A DNA stretch of 64,000 nt from Pleurodeles waltl (taxonomy: Eukaryota; Chordata; Amphibia; Caudata; Salamandridae), in contig NC_090440.1 in the NCBI RefSeq assembly GCF_031143425.1, positions 340,383,844 to 340,447,843 of the forward strand, read 5' to 3'. The notes below the pieces were generated by a model, which made no database searches, had not been told where the DNA came from, and saw only the letters and a program-made list of their open reading frames with translations. Numbering within the stretch: the first letter of the stretch is position 1; every line of letters starts with the position of its first letter. Of the stretch, positions 35,221 through 47,721 are shown piece after piece. A program made the position numbers and the translations under genes.

Positions 35221-36450
35221 GAGGCACCTTCCCAAAATATAGGCCAGAGATTTGGAACCGGCTGTCTCAGTAAGTAGCTGCAGCGAAGTCAAACAGCAAA
35301 TGATTGAATAAAAGTGTCTTACCTGCATTGAAACTCAGATCTGATGCCTGAAACCAAAAGAAGAAGAAGGACTGCCCTTCTCAAACCCTGGTCTGCAACC
35401 CAAGGTCTACACACTGAAGTACTGCTGTTGTTGCTCATTGAGACAACAGCCCTAAGGAGTTTGCCTTGCTTCAAAAAGTACTCAGGAGTGGACTCCCTGA
35501 AAGCAACAGATTAACAGAGCTTGCCTGCACCAAATATCACAATCGTCCCCAGCCCGGAGTGTCCACTGAACTTTTAAGGATTTGGTTAGGTGAATTGTGG
35601 TCCTAAATCCCAAGGACCATCTCAGAGCTGCTAGACCCTTGGATTTGTAGTTTGTATGCCTTGAACACTCAAGAGGAACTTCAAGAAGAAACTCCAGAAG
35701 CTTGGAGCAACTGTTAGAAAAAGCTCCATAAGTGGATCGACTTGAGTTTGTGAGCTAAGCTGACTACCTTCAACCGCGACCTGGCCAGTATTTCAGGTTC
35801 ATCCCACTGAAAGCACTGGAGCTCTGGGCATCTAGGATTTGACTAGGGCCTCACGGAAAAGCATTCTGACAACATCACATTGAAATCAGCTTGATGAGGA
35901 GGACACACGACGTTGAGAGAGAATAGTTCCAGAAAGGTTTCTAAGTGCAAACATAAAATTTTGACCAAGGCCTCCCATTCAGTGCATCTGAGCAGGGCTC
36001 CATTCTGTTTGGCCTCAAACTTTGACTTTATCCTGGTCAAGTCTAACCAGATGTTATTGGTTGGCACTATTGATTTCTATTAAAGATACAAATAATTACT
36101 ATTGTTTTAATTGGTGTGGGATTATTATTGTGGGTTGTGGCTTACTTAAGTACTGTATTGATATATTTAAATGCTTTACATACCTGTCTCCTAAATGAAT
36201 CCTGCCTGCTAGTTGTGATGCTACCAGGGGTTGAGCCAGGAGCTAATGTTTTGAGACCTTGACTGAACCTAACTCTCTTTTGGGGACATTACTGCTACTG
36301 GTAAGTGCATAATTACCTCTACTAATAACCAGCCTCAAACAGATAAGCTTGCATGAAGGGTGTTTCTTTAAATAAGCCAGGAGAGCAAGTGGGCTACCCC
36401 TGAGTATGCCTTGTCTGTACCCAGTGCCTTCCGAAGGCATTGACATTGGT
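35221..36450 (+). repeat. Unassigned dispersed repeat sequence
   Basis: Contains blocks shared with other parts of the window: GCTTACTTAAGTACTG...GCTTTACATACCTG (36140-36190) resembles the 3' block of the LTR-like repeats, and GAAGGGTGTTTCTTTAAATAAGCCAGG (36355-36380) matches 19718-19745. No coding region; boundaries approximate. Confidence 0.4.
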
Positions 36451-39400
36451 ATGTATTTAGAATGCATGGATCCTGGATTATGGCCCTTACAGCCCTACAA
36501 CTGTCCCCCTAACTTGTAGCTGACCAGGAAATGCCAGAATGGTCGAAAGGTCCGAACAGCCCTGCTTCATTTTAAACACATTGATGAGCCATCTTTAGCA
36601 AGTCTTTAAATATATCAAGGCTGTCCCAGGCAAGGACCCAGGGTGCATTAAATACAACACAGCAATTATGCATGTGCTTAGTTTCTTAAATATTTATCCA
36701 TGGAAAGTCCTGTTTCTATTGTATGAGAATGATATCATAACCCCATGCTAATCAGGATTAATTAACATCACAAAATGGTTTCCAATTACTATTGAGGTTC
36801 AACTCGAAATACCTCCTTGCTGTAGTACCTGAGAAACTTAGCAATGTGGTTAGTGTATGTAATTATGTGCATGCCGCCAGGGCACCCTTTGCGTATGCAA
36901 CAGTTTATGCTTACAAATACAATTATTTACATAATATTGTGTTAATTTTTATATAGAGCAAACAGCTTATGAGCAATGGAGTGATGTACATTACAGTATT
37001 GGGCAAAGCTTATATCTGAAGTTTACTTCTTTTGCAGATGTCCATAGGCCTACTGAGATTTACCTTGGAAAGCTACATGTCCTAAAACATGTATTATTGT
37101 TTCCTCTGCCAGCGTAAGTGACGTGAAAAGACACAATTAGTCCTGTACTGTGTTTTTCCTTTAAAACTATTGGAGGCCAAAACAAGTCTCTCCTTTAAAG
37201 GATTATATTGTCTATCACTGTTTGTGTGGTGGGTTAATTTCCTAAAACAGTAAGTGCTGTGGGCAGATCCTGGAGGGCGCCTGGGGTAGCCATTTATTAC
37301 CCCTTGCACTACTCGTGATATCATTGGTTTCATGGTTCAAGTAGACACTGTCAGGTAGAGCCCTTTTTAGCTTCTATAGTTTCCATTCCTTGCTCTCCCC
37401 TAGTGCCTGGTCAGTAGGTCGATCCGATGATGCCATTAGGTGTTAAAGGTTGTGTGATGCCACCTACGCTACTACTGGCATTTTGTTGAATCAACTTCGC
37501 TTTTGCAAAGACTTGACTCATTATGAGATTGTAACTTTATTGAAACAGTGCAAAATGTCTGGATCATGTTTACCCATGCAACAGAGTGCTGTAAGAAAGA
37601 GCGCACCACTGCAATCCTTGATTTACTATTGTGGCAGCAAGATTTCAGCTGTCTTGATAAATGAGTCTAGTGATAGAAAACTGTAGCACTAACATCGTAT
37701 GGATGTTTTTGATATTGCTCATGTCTGTAGGCAAAATGACAGCAAAAAACTCTGTATAGGACCCTGGGGATGTTGACTACAAATGTACGTGCCCGAAGAT
37801 GGCTTGATGTTGCCTTAAGGCAGCAGCCACAGACAATTAATTTTGCCTGACCTCAGCTGAAGCTGTGAACGAACAGACGGGGTGGTTTCTCTTCTGAAAG
37901 CAACCAAATGGGGTACTAATTTAAAAGTAGGAAGAGGAGGAAGACAGGTGCGTGTTCCGGTTTTCCCTACAGCCCACAGCTGTGTCTTCATTGAATTAGA
38001 GCAATTTCAAGAACTCAAGATGGAGAGCAAAAGTGACTAGGAGACATACCCTGGTTAATTTACAGTATCCTGCAGAGTTATAGTCAGAATAACGGCTAAG
38101 GATGCGTGTCCCTACACCTTATAACAATCGGCTTGTGCTCACTGATTGAAAAAGTACCGTTTAATAGAGCTAACACATTTGACAAGACACAGGAGCTCAC
38201 GCATTTAGACACAGAACTATGGTGGCACTTAAATGTAAAAATGCGCAGCAGGGTCGAAAGAGCTCGGCAGAATTTGAGAAAAGAGAGCGTTGCATTTTAC
38301 ATCACACTGTACATTTTGGTCTTCACGAGAAATTCTACCATGGTGCACTTAAAAAGAGGGTTGCGTCCTATTGATCCAGTCTCAAAATGAGTGCGCACGA
38401 CTCAGCTTATTTCGATTAACTGGACGGGTCTGCAGTGGGGGAACACATAACTGAGTTATGAAAGAGACTAAGGATGCTTTCCTCCTTAAAAGGGGTCAGA
38501 CAAGCAGGTCAGTAATGATGACAGTGGCCTGTCATTTCTACTTTCCTTCAGCATAATTGGCAGAAGAATGGGGATTTTTCTATCAATGCATGTAGCATCA
38601 TCAGAACATATACACGGGGGATCTCTGACCATTAAATAATAGGCTTTCAGTTTATGACCGAATGTCCCAACGGAACCGTTAACATTCACCAAGTCTACAT
38701 CACCATGGGCATTCTCCAGACACAATTCCAATATTCCTTAAGAATATACTTGCTTCGCCATGTTAACTCCAGACCAAGACTCACTCTCAGTGGGTGAGAA
38801 GGGGTTACAATGATACAACAACTGTAACAACAATACAGTTAAAAGAAAATTCAAAGTCAGATCTGAAATAGATTTTCTGAGGCTAAAAAAAGTATTTTGT
38901 AATGTATAGAAATTCAAAAAAGTAGTGCAAAGGGGATTAAAATGATTTTAACCATTTGAATGAAACTTAACTGTTACCGGCAACAATATGGTCTATGTGA
39001 AATGTAATAATGTCAGAAAAATTTACCCACACCCTCCTTTAGGATCATTAGGCACCCAAGGTGGTAGCATTTGCAGTCATTGAGAATTCAGTTTATAATG
39101 CTAAAAAGTAGGTACGTTTCACCTAATGTCATCACAACCGACATTATTCATGACATTGGATGTAAAACTGACATATATTTTGATTTGGTCTATCTGTTCT
39201 CTCTTTCCACACTACAAAAAACATATAGTGCAGTTGTTACAATATTAGTTCCTAATATGCCACACATAATAGAAGCCACCGAGCTAAAGCTGAATCTAAG
39301 GATAAGATCTATTACCTTAACGTATTAATACATTGGAATGTTACTCTTAGATTTAGAAACCAATTCACTGGCAAAAAGAGACACAACGTACAGACACACT

Positions 39401-39705
39401 TGTGTTCATGCTAACAGCGCCATTGTGTTAGTAGTGTCATGTTCCTATGAAGGGAATCTTAATGATTTTACAAAAGAACAATAATTTTGGAGCAGGCATA
39501 GAGGCGACATTCCCTAACTGAGCTCAAAATCAGGGTGAGAGGAAGAACAAATAGTTTAGTTGGTTAAGAGTGAAAATCCGTGGCTAAGTGTGACAGTTGC
39601 CCCTCCAACGTTATTTCCCTTCATACTTAGCGATTTCCTTTGTAAGTTCAATTTGGTATCTGTTTGAGTGCTTCTTATTTAATGAATCCCAAATAAGAAA
39701 ATATA
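36451..39705. other. No gene or element recognised
   Basis: About 3.2 kb of sequence with no open frame above 95 codons, no terminal repeats and no motif I can assign. It is the left flank of Harbinger B and is the best candidate in the window for plain single-copy DNA. Confidence 0.4.
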
Positions 39706-40562
39706 GGCCCTCATTACAACCCTGGCGGTCAATGTTAAAGCAGTGGTAATACCGCCAACAGGCCGGCGGTAACAAAAATGGAATCATGACCACGGCGGAA
39801 ACTGCCAACAGATACAGCCACTTTAACACTCTGACCACCACGTCGGTAGCAACAAACATGCAACGGTCACCGCCAACAGCCAGGTGGAAGACAATGTACC
39901 GCCCACTCCATTACAACCTGCCCACTTGCCAGCTTTTCCGGGGCGGTACCAATGCCATCAAACGCACAGCGGAAGCAGTACTTTGAAGCGAAACCACTCA
40001 CCTCTCAACACTCAAGGTAGAACCAGGACGTCATGGAGGCCAAACTACAGGTGTTACCCATGCTGGTGTATCTTCTCATCTACCTGGAGTACTAACGCGG
40101 GTGACGACGACCACGGTGAGTACTGAACCTAGTAAAAAGAGAGTGACACACATGCAACACCCCCACCCCCACCCTCACCCCCAACACCATACACACCAAC
40201 ACATGCAACAACATTACATAAACACACCGTAAGCCTCTGGAATAACGCAAGGACAAAAGGAATGGAGTCAAATGAGTGTAATATTAGAAATTTAGAGAAT
40301 TTTTTTCGTAAATAAATAAACAGTATGTACAATGTATACACTATATACAAAATGAGGGACAATGTCCACACAAAAATAGTCCGTGGCCCACTGGGCTATA
40401 ACACATAGGCCAAGCCCACACTTGACTCCTGCCTCAAAGCAGAGAGAACACTGCAGGGGCATCAGGTTGAAAACACACAGGCACCTCAGGGAGAAGGGGA
40501 AAGAGGGGCACCTCAGCCGGAAGATGGTACTATGCCACTGCTCCTGGAGGAGGCTCCATGCC

Positions 40563-41010
40563 CACTGTTTGGTCCTGGGGAGTGCAAAGCCACAGTCTCT
40601 CAAGTCTATCAAGTGGGTGGTTTGCCCACTGCTTGGTCATGGGGAGAGCAAAGCCACAGTCTCTCAAGTCTCTCAAGTGGTGCCACTGCTTGGTCCTGGG
40701 GAGTGCAAAGCCACAGTCGCTCAAGTGGGTGACGTGTTCCACTGGTTCTGGAGGGGGCTTTTTGCCCAGTGTGCTTCAACCTGCCAAGGATAGGATGAGT
40801 GGATGCCTTTCTCCACTGATTCTGGAGGGGGCTTTGTGCCCAGTGCGCTTCATCCTGCCAAGGATAGGGTGAGTGGATGCCTTTCTCCACTGGTTCTAGA
40901 GGGGGCTTGGTGCCCAGTGTGCTTCATCCTGCCAAGGACAGGGTGAGTGGATGCCTTTCTCCACTGGTTCTGGAGGGTGCTTGGTGCCCAGTGATGCAGC
41001 ACATGGGGAG
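40563..41010. repeat. Two adjacent tandem-repeat arrays inside Harbinger B
   Basis: First array: three units of 57-64 bp beginning CACTGYTTGGTCCTGGGGAG (starts at 40563, 40627, 40684). Second array: 74-bp units, ACTGGTTCTGGAGGGGGCTT (starts at 40741, 40815, 40889, 40963), the last one partial. Units differ by a few bases and have no spacers. Confidence 0.85.
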
Positions 41011-41362
41011 TACCAGGTCATAGTCCCTCACCTGGGTGTCAGTGCCAAGAGATTTGCAGTGGCCAGAATGCAGGATAGTCCATGGAGGGAGGGCTACAGT
41101 CCATCCGGCGGCGGCTCCGGCTCCACAGTGGTGGTAGTTCCGGGGCTGGTGGTGGTGCTGCCAGTGGTGGAGGAAGGCTCCAGCCCTTCTCCTGCAGCCT
41201 TGGACGGCTGCCCACTGGGGCTGCTGCTGCTGGCTGTGGTTCTTCTGTCAGCGGTGCAGGTGGCGATGCTTGCGGCGGTGCATGTGGCGGTGCAGGTGGC
41301 AGTGCTGGCTACGGTGCCGGTGCTGCCAGTGGTGGGGGGAGGCTCCAGCCCGTCTCCTGCAG

Positions 41363-44180
41363 TCACGGATTGCTGCCCACTGGGCTGCTGCTGCTGACAG
41401 TAGTGGTGCTTGAGGCGGTGCTAGCGGCGGTGCAGGTGGTGGAGCTGGCCGTGGTGCAGGTGCTGCCAGTGATGAGGGGACGCTCCAGTCCTTCTCCTGC
41501 AGCCTCAGATGGCTGCCCACTGGGGCTGCTGGCAGTGGTGCTACTGTCAGCGGTAAAGGTGGCAGTGCTAGAGGAGGTGCTAGCGGCGGTGCTTGCGGCA
41601 GTGCAGGTGGCGGTGCTGGCCATGGTGCAGGTGGTGGTGCTGGCAGTTGTGCTGGTAGCCACCAGGCATTCACCTGCAGGCTTGGACGGCTGATGTGCCT
41701 TGGCTGGTGTTTTTTGCCCCTTCCTGGCATTGGCAGATGGTGGTGTCACCTTGGGTCTGGCAGCTGGAGTCCTTGAGGTGGCCTTGCTGGGTGGTTGTGG
41801 CTCCTTCCCCTTGCTGGATGCTGTCCCCTTCTTCACCTTGCCAGGTGGCGGAATGTAGTTGCCTTTGGCAGGGGGTGGTGGGTCGTTGGCAGGGCTGACG
41901 GGTGCCCCCTTTGAGCCTCTGACAGCTGCAGACACCACAGCGGACATGGACTTGATGGCTGAGGTACTGAGCTGGGTTGTGGCCACCCTGGACGGAGGTG
42001 AAGGACAGGGGGAGGGGTAGGGAAGAGGTTAATGTTTGCTAGGAAGAGCTTCTTAGGGTCATTGGGGTAGGAAGAGGGTGAAGTTTTGGGAGTGGAGGAA
42101 GAGGGAGTGGTTGTAGGAGGTGTCATTCTGCTGTGTTTGGGTGCAGGCGCATGAGCTGGATGTCGTTAGGAGGTGGATGGCTGTTGGGTGGGTGTGTGCT
42201 TGTGTTTGTGTACTTTCAGAGGAGGGGTCATAGACACAGTGGGAGAGGACAGAGGTGAGGTTTGCATGGATGGGGGGGTGGTGACTGCCATTGAGGGGTG
42301 TGTAGTGATGGGCGTGCTGGTGATGGAGGTAGTGATGAGGATGTACTGCATGCAGGTGTGAGTGGAGACGCAACTGGGAGAGAGGTGGACGAGGAGGAGG
42401 AGGGGTACACAGTGGAGGCAGTGGATGTTTTGTGTCTGCATGGGGATGGTGGTTGTCTGAGTGCCTGTGAGAAGAAATGTGTGGCTTGTGTTTGCCTGAG
42501 CCACTTCTGTGTGTTGACTTGGGTGAATGCTGGTCTGAAGGTGTGCTTGGGATAGGCTGGGGTTGAGGGATTGGGACTGGGTAGAGGAAGTTGTAGTGGG
42601 GAGTCTGGATACAGTGACCATGGCTGCCATCAGTGCGGAGGCCAGAGCCTGAAATGCTCTCTGTTGGGCCGCCACGCAAGAGTGAATGCCCTCCAGGTAT
42701 GCATTTGTTTGTACCAAATGCCTCTCAACACCCTGGATGGCATCCAGTATGGTTGACAGCTCAACAGTGAGGGATCTCAGGAGGTTAATAGCCTCCTCAC
42801 TGAGAGCAGCAGGGCTGACTGGGGCAGGGCCTGAGGTGCCTGGTGCTAAGGAGATGCCCACCCTCCTGGGTGAGCGGGCACGAGAAACATGCTGAGAGGC
42901 TGCTGGGAGGGCAGTGCTGGTAGGGAAGGTGGAACTGTACCTGTTGTTGGGGTGGGCACAGAGGTGTCTGCAACCACCAGGGAGCTTCCATCGGAGGAGG
43001 AGTTGCTGTCTGTAATGTCCCCACCTGTCTCCATCGCAGTGCTCCCCTCGCCCTCCGTCCCACTGGTGCCCTCACCCTTGGTGGATTCAGCCTCCAGGCC
43101 CATGTGGGATACAGCTCCCGCCGTCGCCGGTGCCTCTGCACTTCCGCCAGATGATGCTCGTGCACACAAGGACAGGGTTACAAAACAAAAAAGGGGGGAG
43201 AGACAGAGGATACACTTGGCCAATGCCAGCAACAACACTGCGGTTGGTGTAAACAAAACACAGAGAGCACCCTATGCACTAGGCAATGCACTACCAGTTA
43301 CGAAGATAGTCACCAGCCCATGGGGTACCTAGCATAACACCATCAGCTGCACACCTGAAACAAACAGGGCCCTGACCAGTAGGTGATGGCCACTAACACC
43401 ATCTGGGTTGGAGTGCTTCAGAGCCTGCCCAAAAAAGGACCTACCCTGCCATGTTCGCCCTGGCCTAGGGGCACCCAAAGTCCACATCCCCACCCAGGTA
43501 AAACCTTAAGGCGCGCAAAGTCATGATTCTGAATTTGTACTCACCCCTTTGTGGCTGCTGTGATGCCCTCAAGAGCCCATCCAACTCTGGATAGGCCACC
43601 GCTAGGATGTGGAACATCAGGGAGTCAGAGTACGATGGGCACCCCTTCCTCGTTGGGAGGCCAGCCCCAGCTGGGCCTCCGCAGTCTTCCTTGCCCAGTG
43701 GCACAGGTCCTCCCACCATTTGCGGCAGTGGGTTCTCCGCCTATCAAAGACCCCCAGGGTCTGCACCTCTGTGGCTATGGCATGCCAAAAAACCTTTTTC
43801 TGATGGGCACTGACCAGCAGGAAAAAGACAGCAAAAAAGGGATTAGTCATACCGTCCGGACTGTCATACTCATGGCTCACCATATCCCTCCTATCCCCTT
43901 ACGCACATACATTGACCACCATACATGCAACACTCTGCCCAGAACACCTCAGTGCCCCCATACATGTGGCTTACACGCACAGCACTCCATACATTCATGG
44001 CCCACTCATCATGCTCTCAGTGTACTCACCTGTTTGTCTGGAGGACCATAGAGTAAAGTGTACTAGGGTAGGACCCCATCCACCAGTCTCTCTAACTCCT
44101 CCACAGTGAAGGCAGGGGACCATTCCCCAGACACATGAGCTTTTGTCACTTCCAGACACAGGTCATAGCAGCACTTGCAG
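41363..44180 (-). pseudogene. Harbinger B Myb/SANT-like gene 2
   Basis: Second, distinct Myb-type gene. Exon 1 reads AFTVEELERLVDGVLP, then an in-frame TAG, and ends at 44030 with GTGAGT. Exon 2 (about 43845-43545) holds the DNA-binding core: HQKKVFWHAIATEVQTLGV, then CRKWWEDLCHWARKTAEAQL, and after a one-base frameshift near 43625 LAVAYPELDGLLRASQQPQ, ending before GTGAGT. Its acceptor has TG where AG is expected. Exon 3 from 43156 (phase 1, joining in frame) is acidic, then after another frameshift near 42895 a coiled coil (EEAINLLRSLTVELSTILDA). A strong pyrimidine tract suggests exon 4 at 41987-41363, Lys/Pro-rich with a Thr/Ser/Ala repeat tail coded by GCAGGTGGCGGTGCT-like repeats. The true start is unknown. 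Confidence 0.65.
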
Positions 44181-44586
44181 CGTAGGTGCTCTCCTGTTGA
44201 AGGTCAGGTAGCAAGGGAGTGAACAGATAGAAAATGGTGGTCACGTCTGCGGCGGTGCGTTACCGTCACCGCCGGCGTACATCGCCATTGGCTCCTGGAA
44301 CCCATAGGTCCTAATGAAAACCAAAACGAAATTGCGTGGTGGTCATCGACCGCCGACCACAACGGCGCACAATGCCAGTGGAATTACTTAATTTCCACTT
44401 GTCCCTCCTCACAGGTCAGGCAGCCGCCATTTCAGGGGGGCACAGGCCATTGCACCTAACTGCGGCACATCAACTGACTCTCGGATTCACATACTGGTTC
44501 TGTAAATGAATATATGCATCATTATTCAATAGATGTTTGAATATGACCCTCTGCTCACCGTTTTCCTCCATAGACTTCAACTGCTG

Positions 44587-45704
44587 ATGATGAATATGAG
44601 ATGGAGACATCCCCCCGTGTACAGACCCCTTGTGGACCTGGCGATGATGGAGGACAGGCACATAATATTTACCTACAGACTAGATCGGGCCACAATCTAA
44701 GAACTGTGTGCCCAATTGGAGCCAGACCTGATTTCAGCTATCCGCTAACCCACAGGTATCCCCCTCTAGTGCAGGCCCTGTCAGTGCTCCATTTCCTGGC
44801 AAGTGGTTCCGACCAAACAACAGTGGCCATTATATCAGCGATGTCTCAGCCAATGTTCTCCTACATATTGGCCAGAGTGTTGTGTGCCCTGCTGAAACAC
44901 ATGCACAGCTACATCGTATTCCCCCAGGTGGAGGATTTGGCCACAGTGAAGGCTGACTTTTATGCCCTGGGACATCTCTCCAACATCATTGGTGCCACTG
45001 ATGGTACCCATGTAGCATTTGCCCCCGCGGAGAAATGAACAAGTGTTCAGGAATAGAAAAAGCAATCACTCTCTGAATGTGCAGATGATGTGTTTGGCGG
45101 ACCAGTACGTCGCCCATGTGAATGCCAAGTATCCTGGCTCTGTGCATGACGTCTTAATCTTGAGGAATAGCAGCATCCCATATGTGATAGTTCAACTCCA
45201 TAGGCACCGTGTGTGGCTAATAGGTGTGCCCATGGTCCCCACCCAGTATATATTGGTGTATGGGTATGGGGTTGTCCCCAAGGGTGAGTGTGTGGCTAAC
45301 AGGTATCCCTCGATATTTTCAGGTGACTCTGGTTACTCCAACCTCTCATGGCTACTGACCCCAGTGAGGAATGCCAGGACAAGGGCAGAGGAATGTTACA
45401 ATGAGGCACATGGGCGAACAAGGCAATAATTGAAAGAACCTTCGACCTCCTGAAGGCCAGGTTCCGATGCCTCCATCTGACTGGTGGATCCCTGTACTAC
45501 TCACCTAACAAGATGTGCCAGATCATCGTTGCATGTTGCATGTTGCACAACCTGGCTTTGAGATGCCAAGTGCCTTTTCTGCAGGAGGATGAGCCTGGAG
45601 ATGGTCTTGTGGCAGTGGTGGAGCCTGTGGACAGTGAGGATGAGGAGGCAGAGGATGAAGATGTGGACAACAGACGTTCTCTCATACAGCAGTACTTCCA
45701 GTGA
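44587..45704 (+). pseudogene. HARBI1-like DDE transposase of Harbinger B
   Basis: The start is best placed at ATG 44587 (MMNMRWRHPPVYRPLVDLAM), since that frame gives the family's N-terminus; a later ATG at 44601 is in another frame. Two in-frame TAA codons (near 44698 and 44749) and a one-base frameshift near 44765 precede VQALSVLHFLASGS. The first Asp is in GATDGTHVA (about 45001), followed by a frameshift near 45032, NAKYPGSVHD with the second Asp (about 45148), and a phase-1 intron 45224-45322 (GT...TTTTCAG) in the Gly codon before DSGYSNLSWLL. A third frameshift near 45425 precedes the Glu motif IIERTFDLLKARFRCLH and an acidic tail ending at TGA 45702-45704. Broken but complete in length. 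Confidence 0.8.
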
Positions 45705-46230
45705 CACACAGGGAAGACAGTGTAACTTCACTTTACATTGCAGTTTTGTGTTGAATATTGGCGATGCCAGCATAATTTCCCTATGTCTATGGCCACTTAC
45801 TGTACCCTTTGACATCTCTATTTTCAGATCTCTGTGCCCTACTCTGGCTCCTAGTGTTATTACTGCTGCCCACTACAGGTCATACCAATGTATATATAAC
45901 TGTACATATGAATTGCAATGTTTACAGGTTGTTTAACTAATACATTTTTCAATCAATTGACAGACTCCAGACTTGTATTTGGTCCAAGGGTGTTTATTTA
46001 AGTGCTAAGAGGTTGAGGGGGATGTGCAATGGGCTTTGGTGACGGTGGAGGAATGTCCAGGTAGACTCCACTCTCTTTGTATCACAGGTGCATTGTGCAA
46101 GGGGGCACAGGAAGTGGAGCAATGGCAGTTCAAGGTGGACAGGGTAACAGAGTGCGACACAAGCGAGACAATCAGTAGAGTCTTATTTCCTGGTGGGGGA
46201 CTTGGCAATGTTCTCTGGCTTCTGCCTGGA

Positions 46231-47721
46231 TCACAGGGACTGTTTGCGGGGTGGTCCTCCTTCTGCAGGGGGTGGGGAGCTTGTGGCCTGTTGTTCCAAT
46301 GGCGGGGCCTCCTGTCCACTAGCGCCGGAGGATGTGGAAGGCTGTTTTTCCGTGTGTCTAGTGTCAGGGGCCCGTTGATGTGCCACTGCCTACCTCATGG
46401 TGTTGGCCATGTCAGACGGCACCCCTGCAATGGTGACCAGGATGGTATGGATGTGTTTGAGGTCCTCCCTAATCCCCAGGTACTGTCCCTCCTGCAGCCG
46501 CTGGGTCTCCTACAACTTGGCCAGTATCTGGCCCAGGGTCTCCTGAGAATGGTGGTATGCTCCCAGGATCTCTGCAAGTGCCTCTTGGAGAGTGGGTTCC
46601 CTGGGCCTGTCCTCCCCCTGTCACACAGCAGTCCTCCCAGCTTCCCTGTTGTCCTGTGCCTCTGTCCCCTGAACCGTATGTCCACTGCCGCTGATCCCAG
46701 GTCCCTGATTGTCCTGGGTTGCCTGGGGACCCTCTAGTGGCGGACACACTGCTGATTGACGTGTCCTGGGGACAGTGGTATGGGCCCACTGGGTGGGTGC
46801 TGTGGTGGTGTTTCCTCAGGGGGAAGGCTCTGTGGTGGTTTGTGACTGTGCTTGTGTACCCGACTGTCCAGAGGTCCCTGATGGGCCAGGTTGGTCACCG
46901 TGATCCAGCCGTGCAGAGCTGCTGTCATCACTGTGGTCCTCTTCTGTGGGGGCACTGGATGTTGGTGGCACCTCCTCTCCGGTGACGTTGAGTGGTGGTC
47001 CTGTGGGGATGTAAATGCAGTGTTATTGTATCTGCATGTGCCATCTTGTGCATGGTTGTGTTTCCCTGTACGGTTGTGATTGCCCTGTCAGCTTTGCCTT
47101 GTGTGCGTGGTGATTTTGTGGGCGAGGTGATTCTCTCTAATGGGCATGCTTTGTTGATGGGTGTCCATGCAGGTCTGTGATGGGTGTCCATGCATTGGTG
47201 TTGCATGCAGGTCATGGTATTGGGATGGGTGAGTTGTGATTGTGAGGTATTTGTGAGGTGGTGGAGTGATGGGGTGAGGGTAGGGGTAGGATTTTGTGAT
47301 GGCATGCAGGTAGGGTGGGGGGTATAGTAGGAAAGATTTGACTTACCAGAGTCTAGTCCTCCTGCTACTCCTGCGACGCCCTCAGGATGCATTATTGTCA
47401 AGACTTGCTCCTCCCATGTTGCTAATTGTGGGGGAGAAGGTGGGGGTCCACCTCCAGTCCTCTGTACGGCTACCTGGTGTCTTGCAACCACGGAATGCAC
47501 CTTCCCCCATAGGTCGTTCCACCTCTTCCTGACGTTATCCCTTGTTCTGGGGTGCTGTCCCATGGCGTTGACCCTGTCCACGACTCTCCGCCATAGCTCA
47601 ATCTTCCTTGCAATGGACGTCTGCTGCACCTGTGATCGAAATAGCTGTAGCTCTTCCCGTATGATTTCCTCCACAATGACCCTGAGCTCCTCCTCCACCT
47701 GGGGTGTCTCTGAGGTGCCAT
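46231..47721 (-). pseudogene. Harbinger B Myb/SANT-like gene 1
   Basis: Homologue of the gene in Harbinger A, in the same place next to the right end. ATG at 47719-47721 gives MAPQRHPR; a frameshift near 47697 leads into ELRVIVEEIIREELQLF and the trihelix-type domain (ELWRRVVDRVNAMGQHPR, KRWNDLWGKVHSVVARH). Exon 1 ends at 47347 before GTAAGT; exon 2 starts at 47000 after CCCCACAG, as in copy A, and opens into an acidic stretch (DHSDDSSSARLDHGDQPGPSG). Further frame changes and a stop precede the coiled coil (REPTLQEALAEILGAYHHSQ) and a Pro-rich tail ending near 46231. It is transcribed toward the transposase. Confidence 0.72.

Noticed and set aside
36451..39705. Host exons
   Set aside because: No open segment between plausible splice sites resembled a known protein; only similarity searches or transcripts could reveal short exons.
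40741..41010. Tandem 74-bp units as a CRISPR array
   Set aside because: Units are contiguous without unique spacers, and the context is a eukaryotic transposon.
41082..41693. A 203-codon plus-strand Gly/Val/Ala-rich frame
   Set aside because: Antisense to the repeat-coded Thr/Ser/Ala tail of Myb gene 2; periodic low-complexity repeats give open frames on both strands.
42059..42861. His/Pro/Thr-rich minus-strand frames as independent genes
   Set aside because: They overlap exon 3 of Myb gene 2 in other frames; only the frame with the coiled coil is supported.
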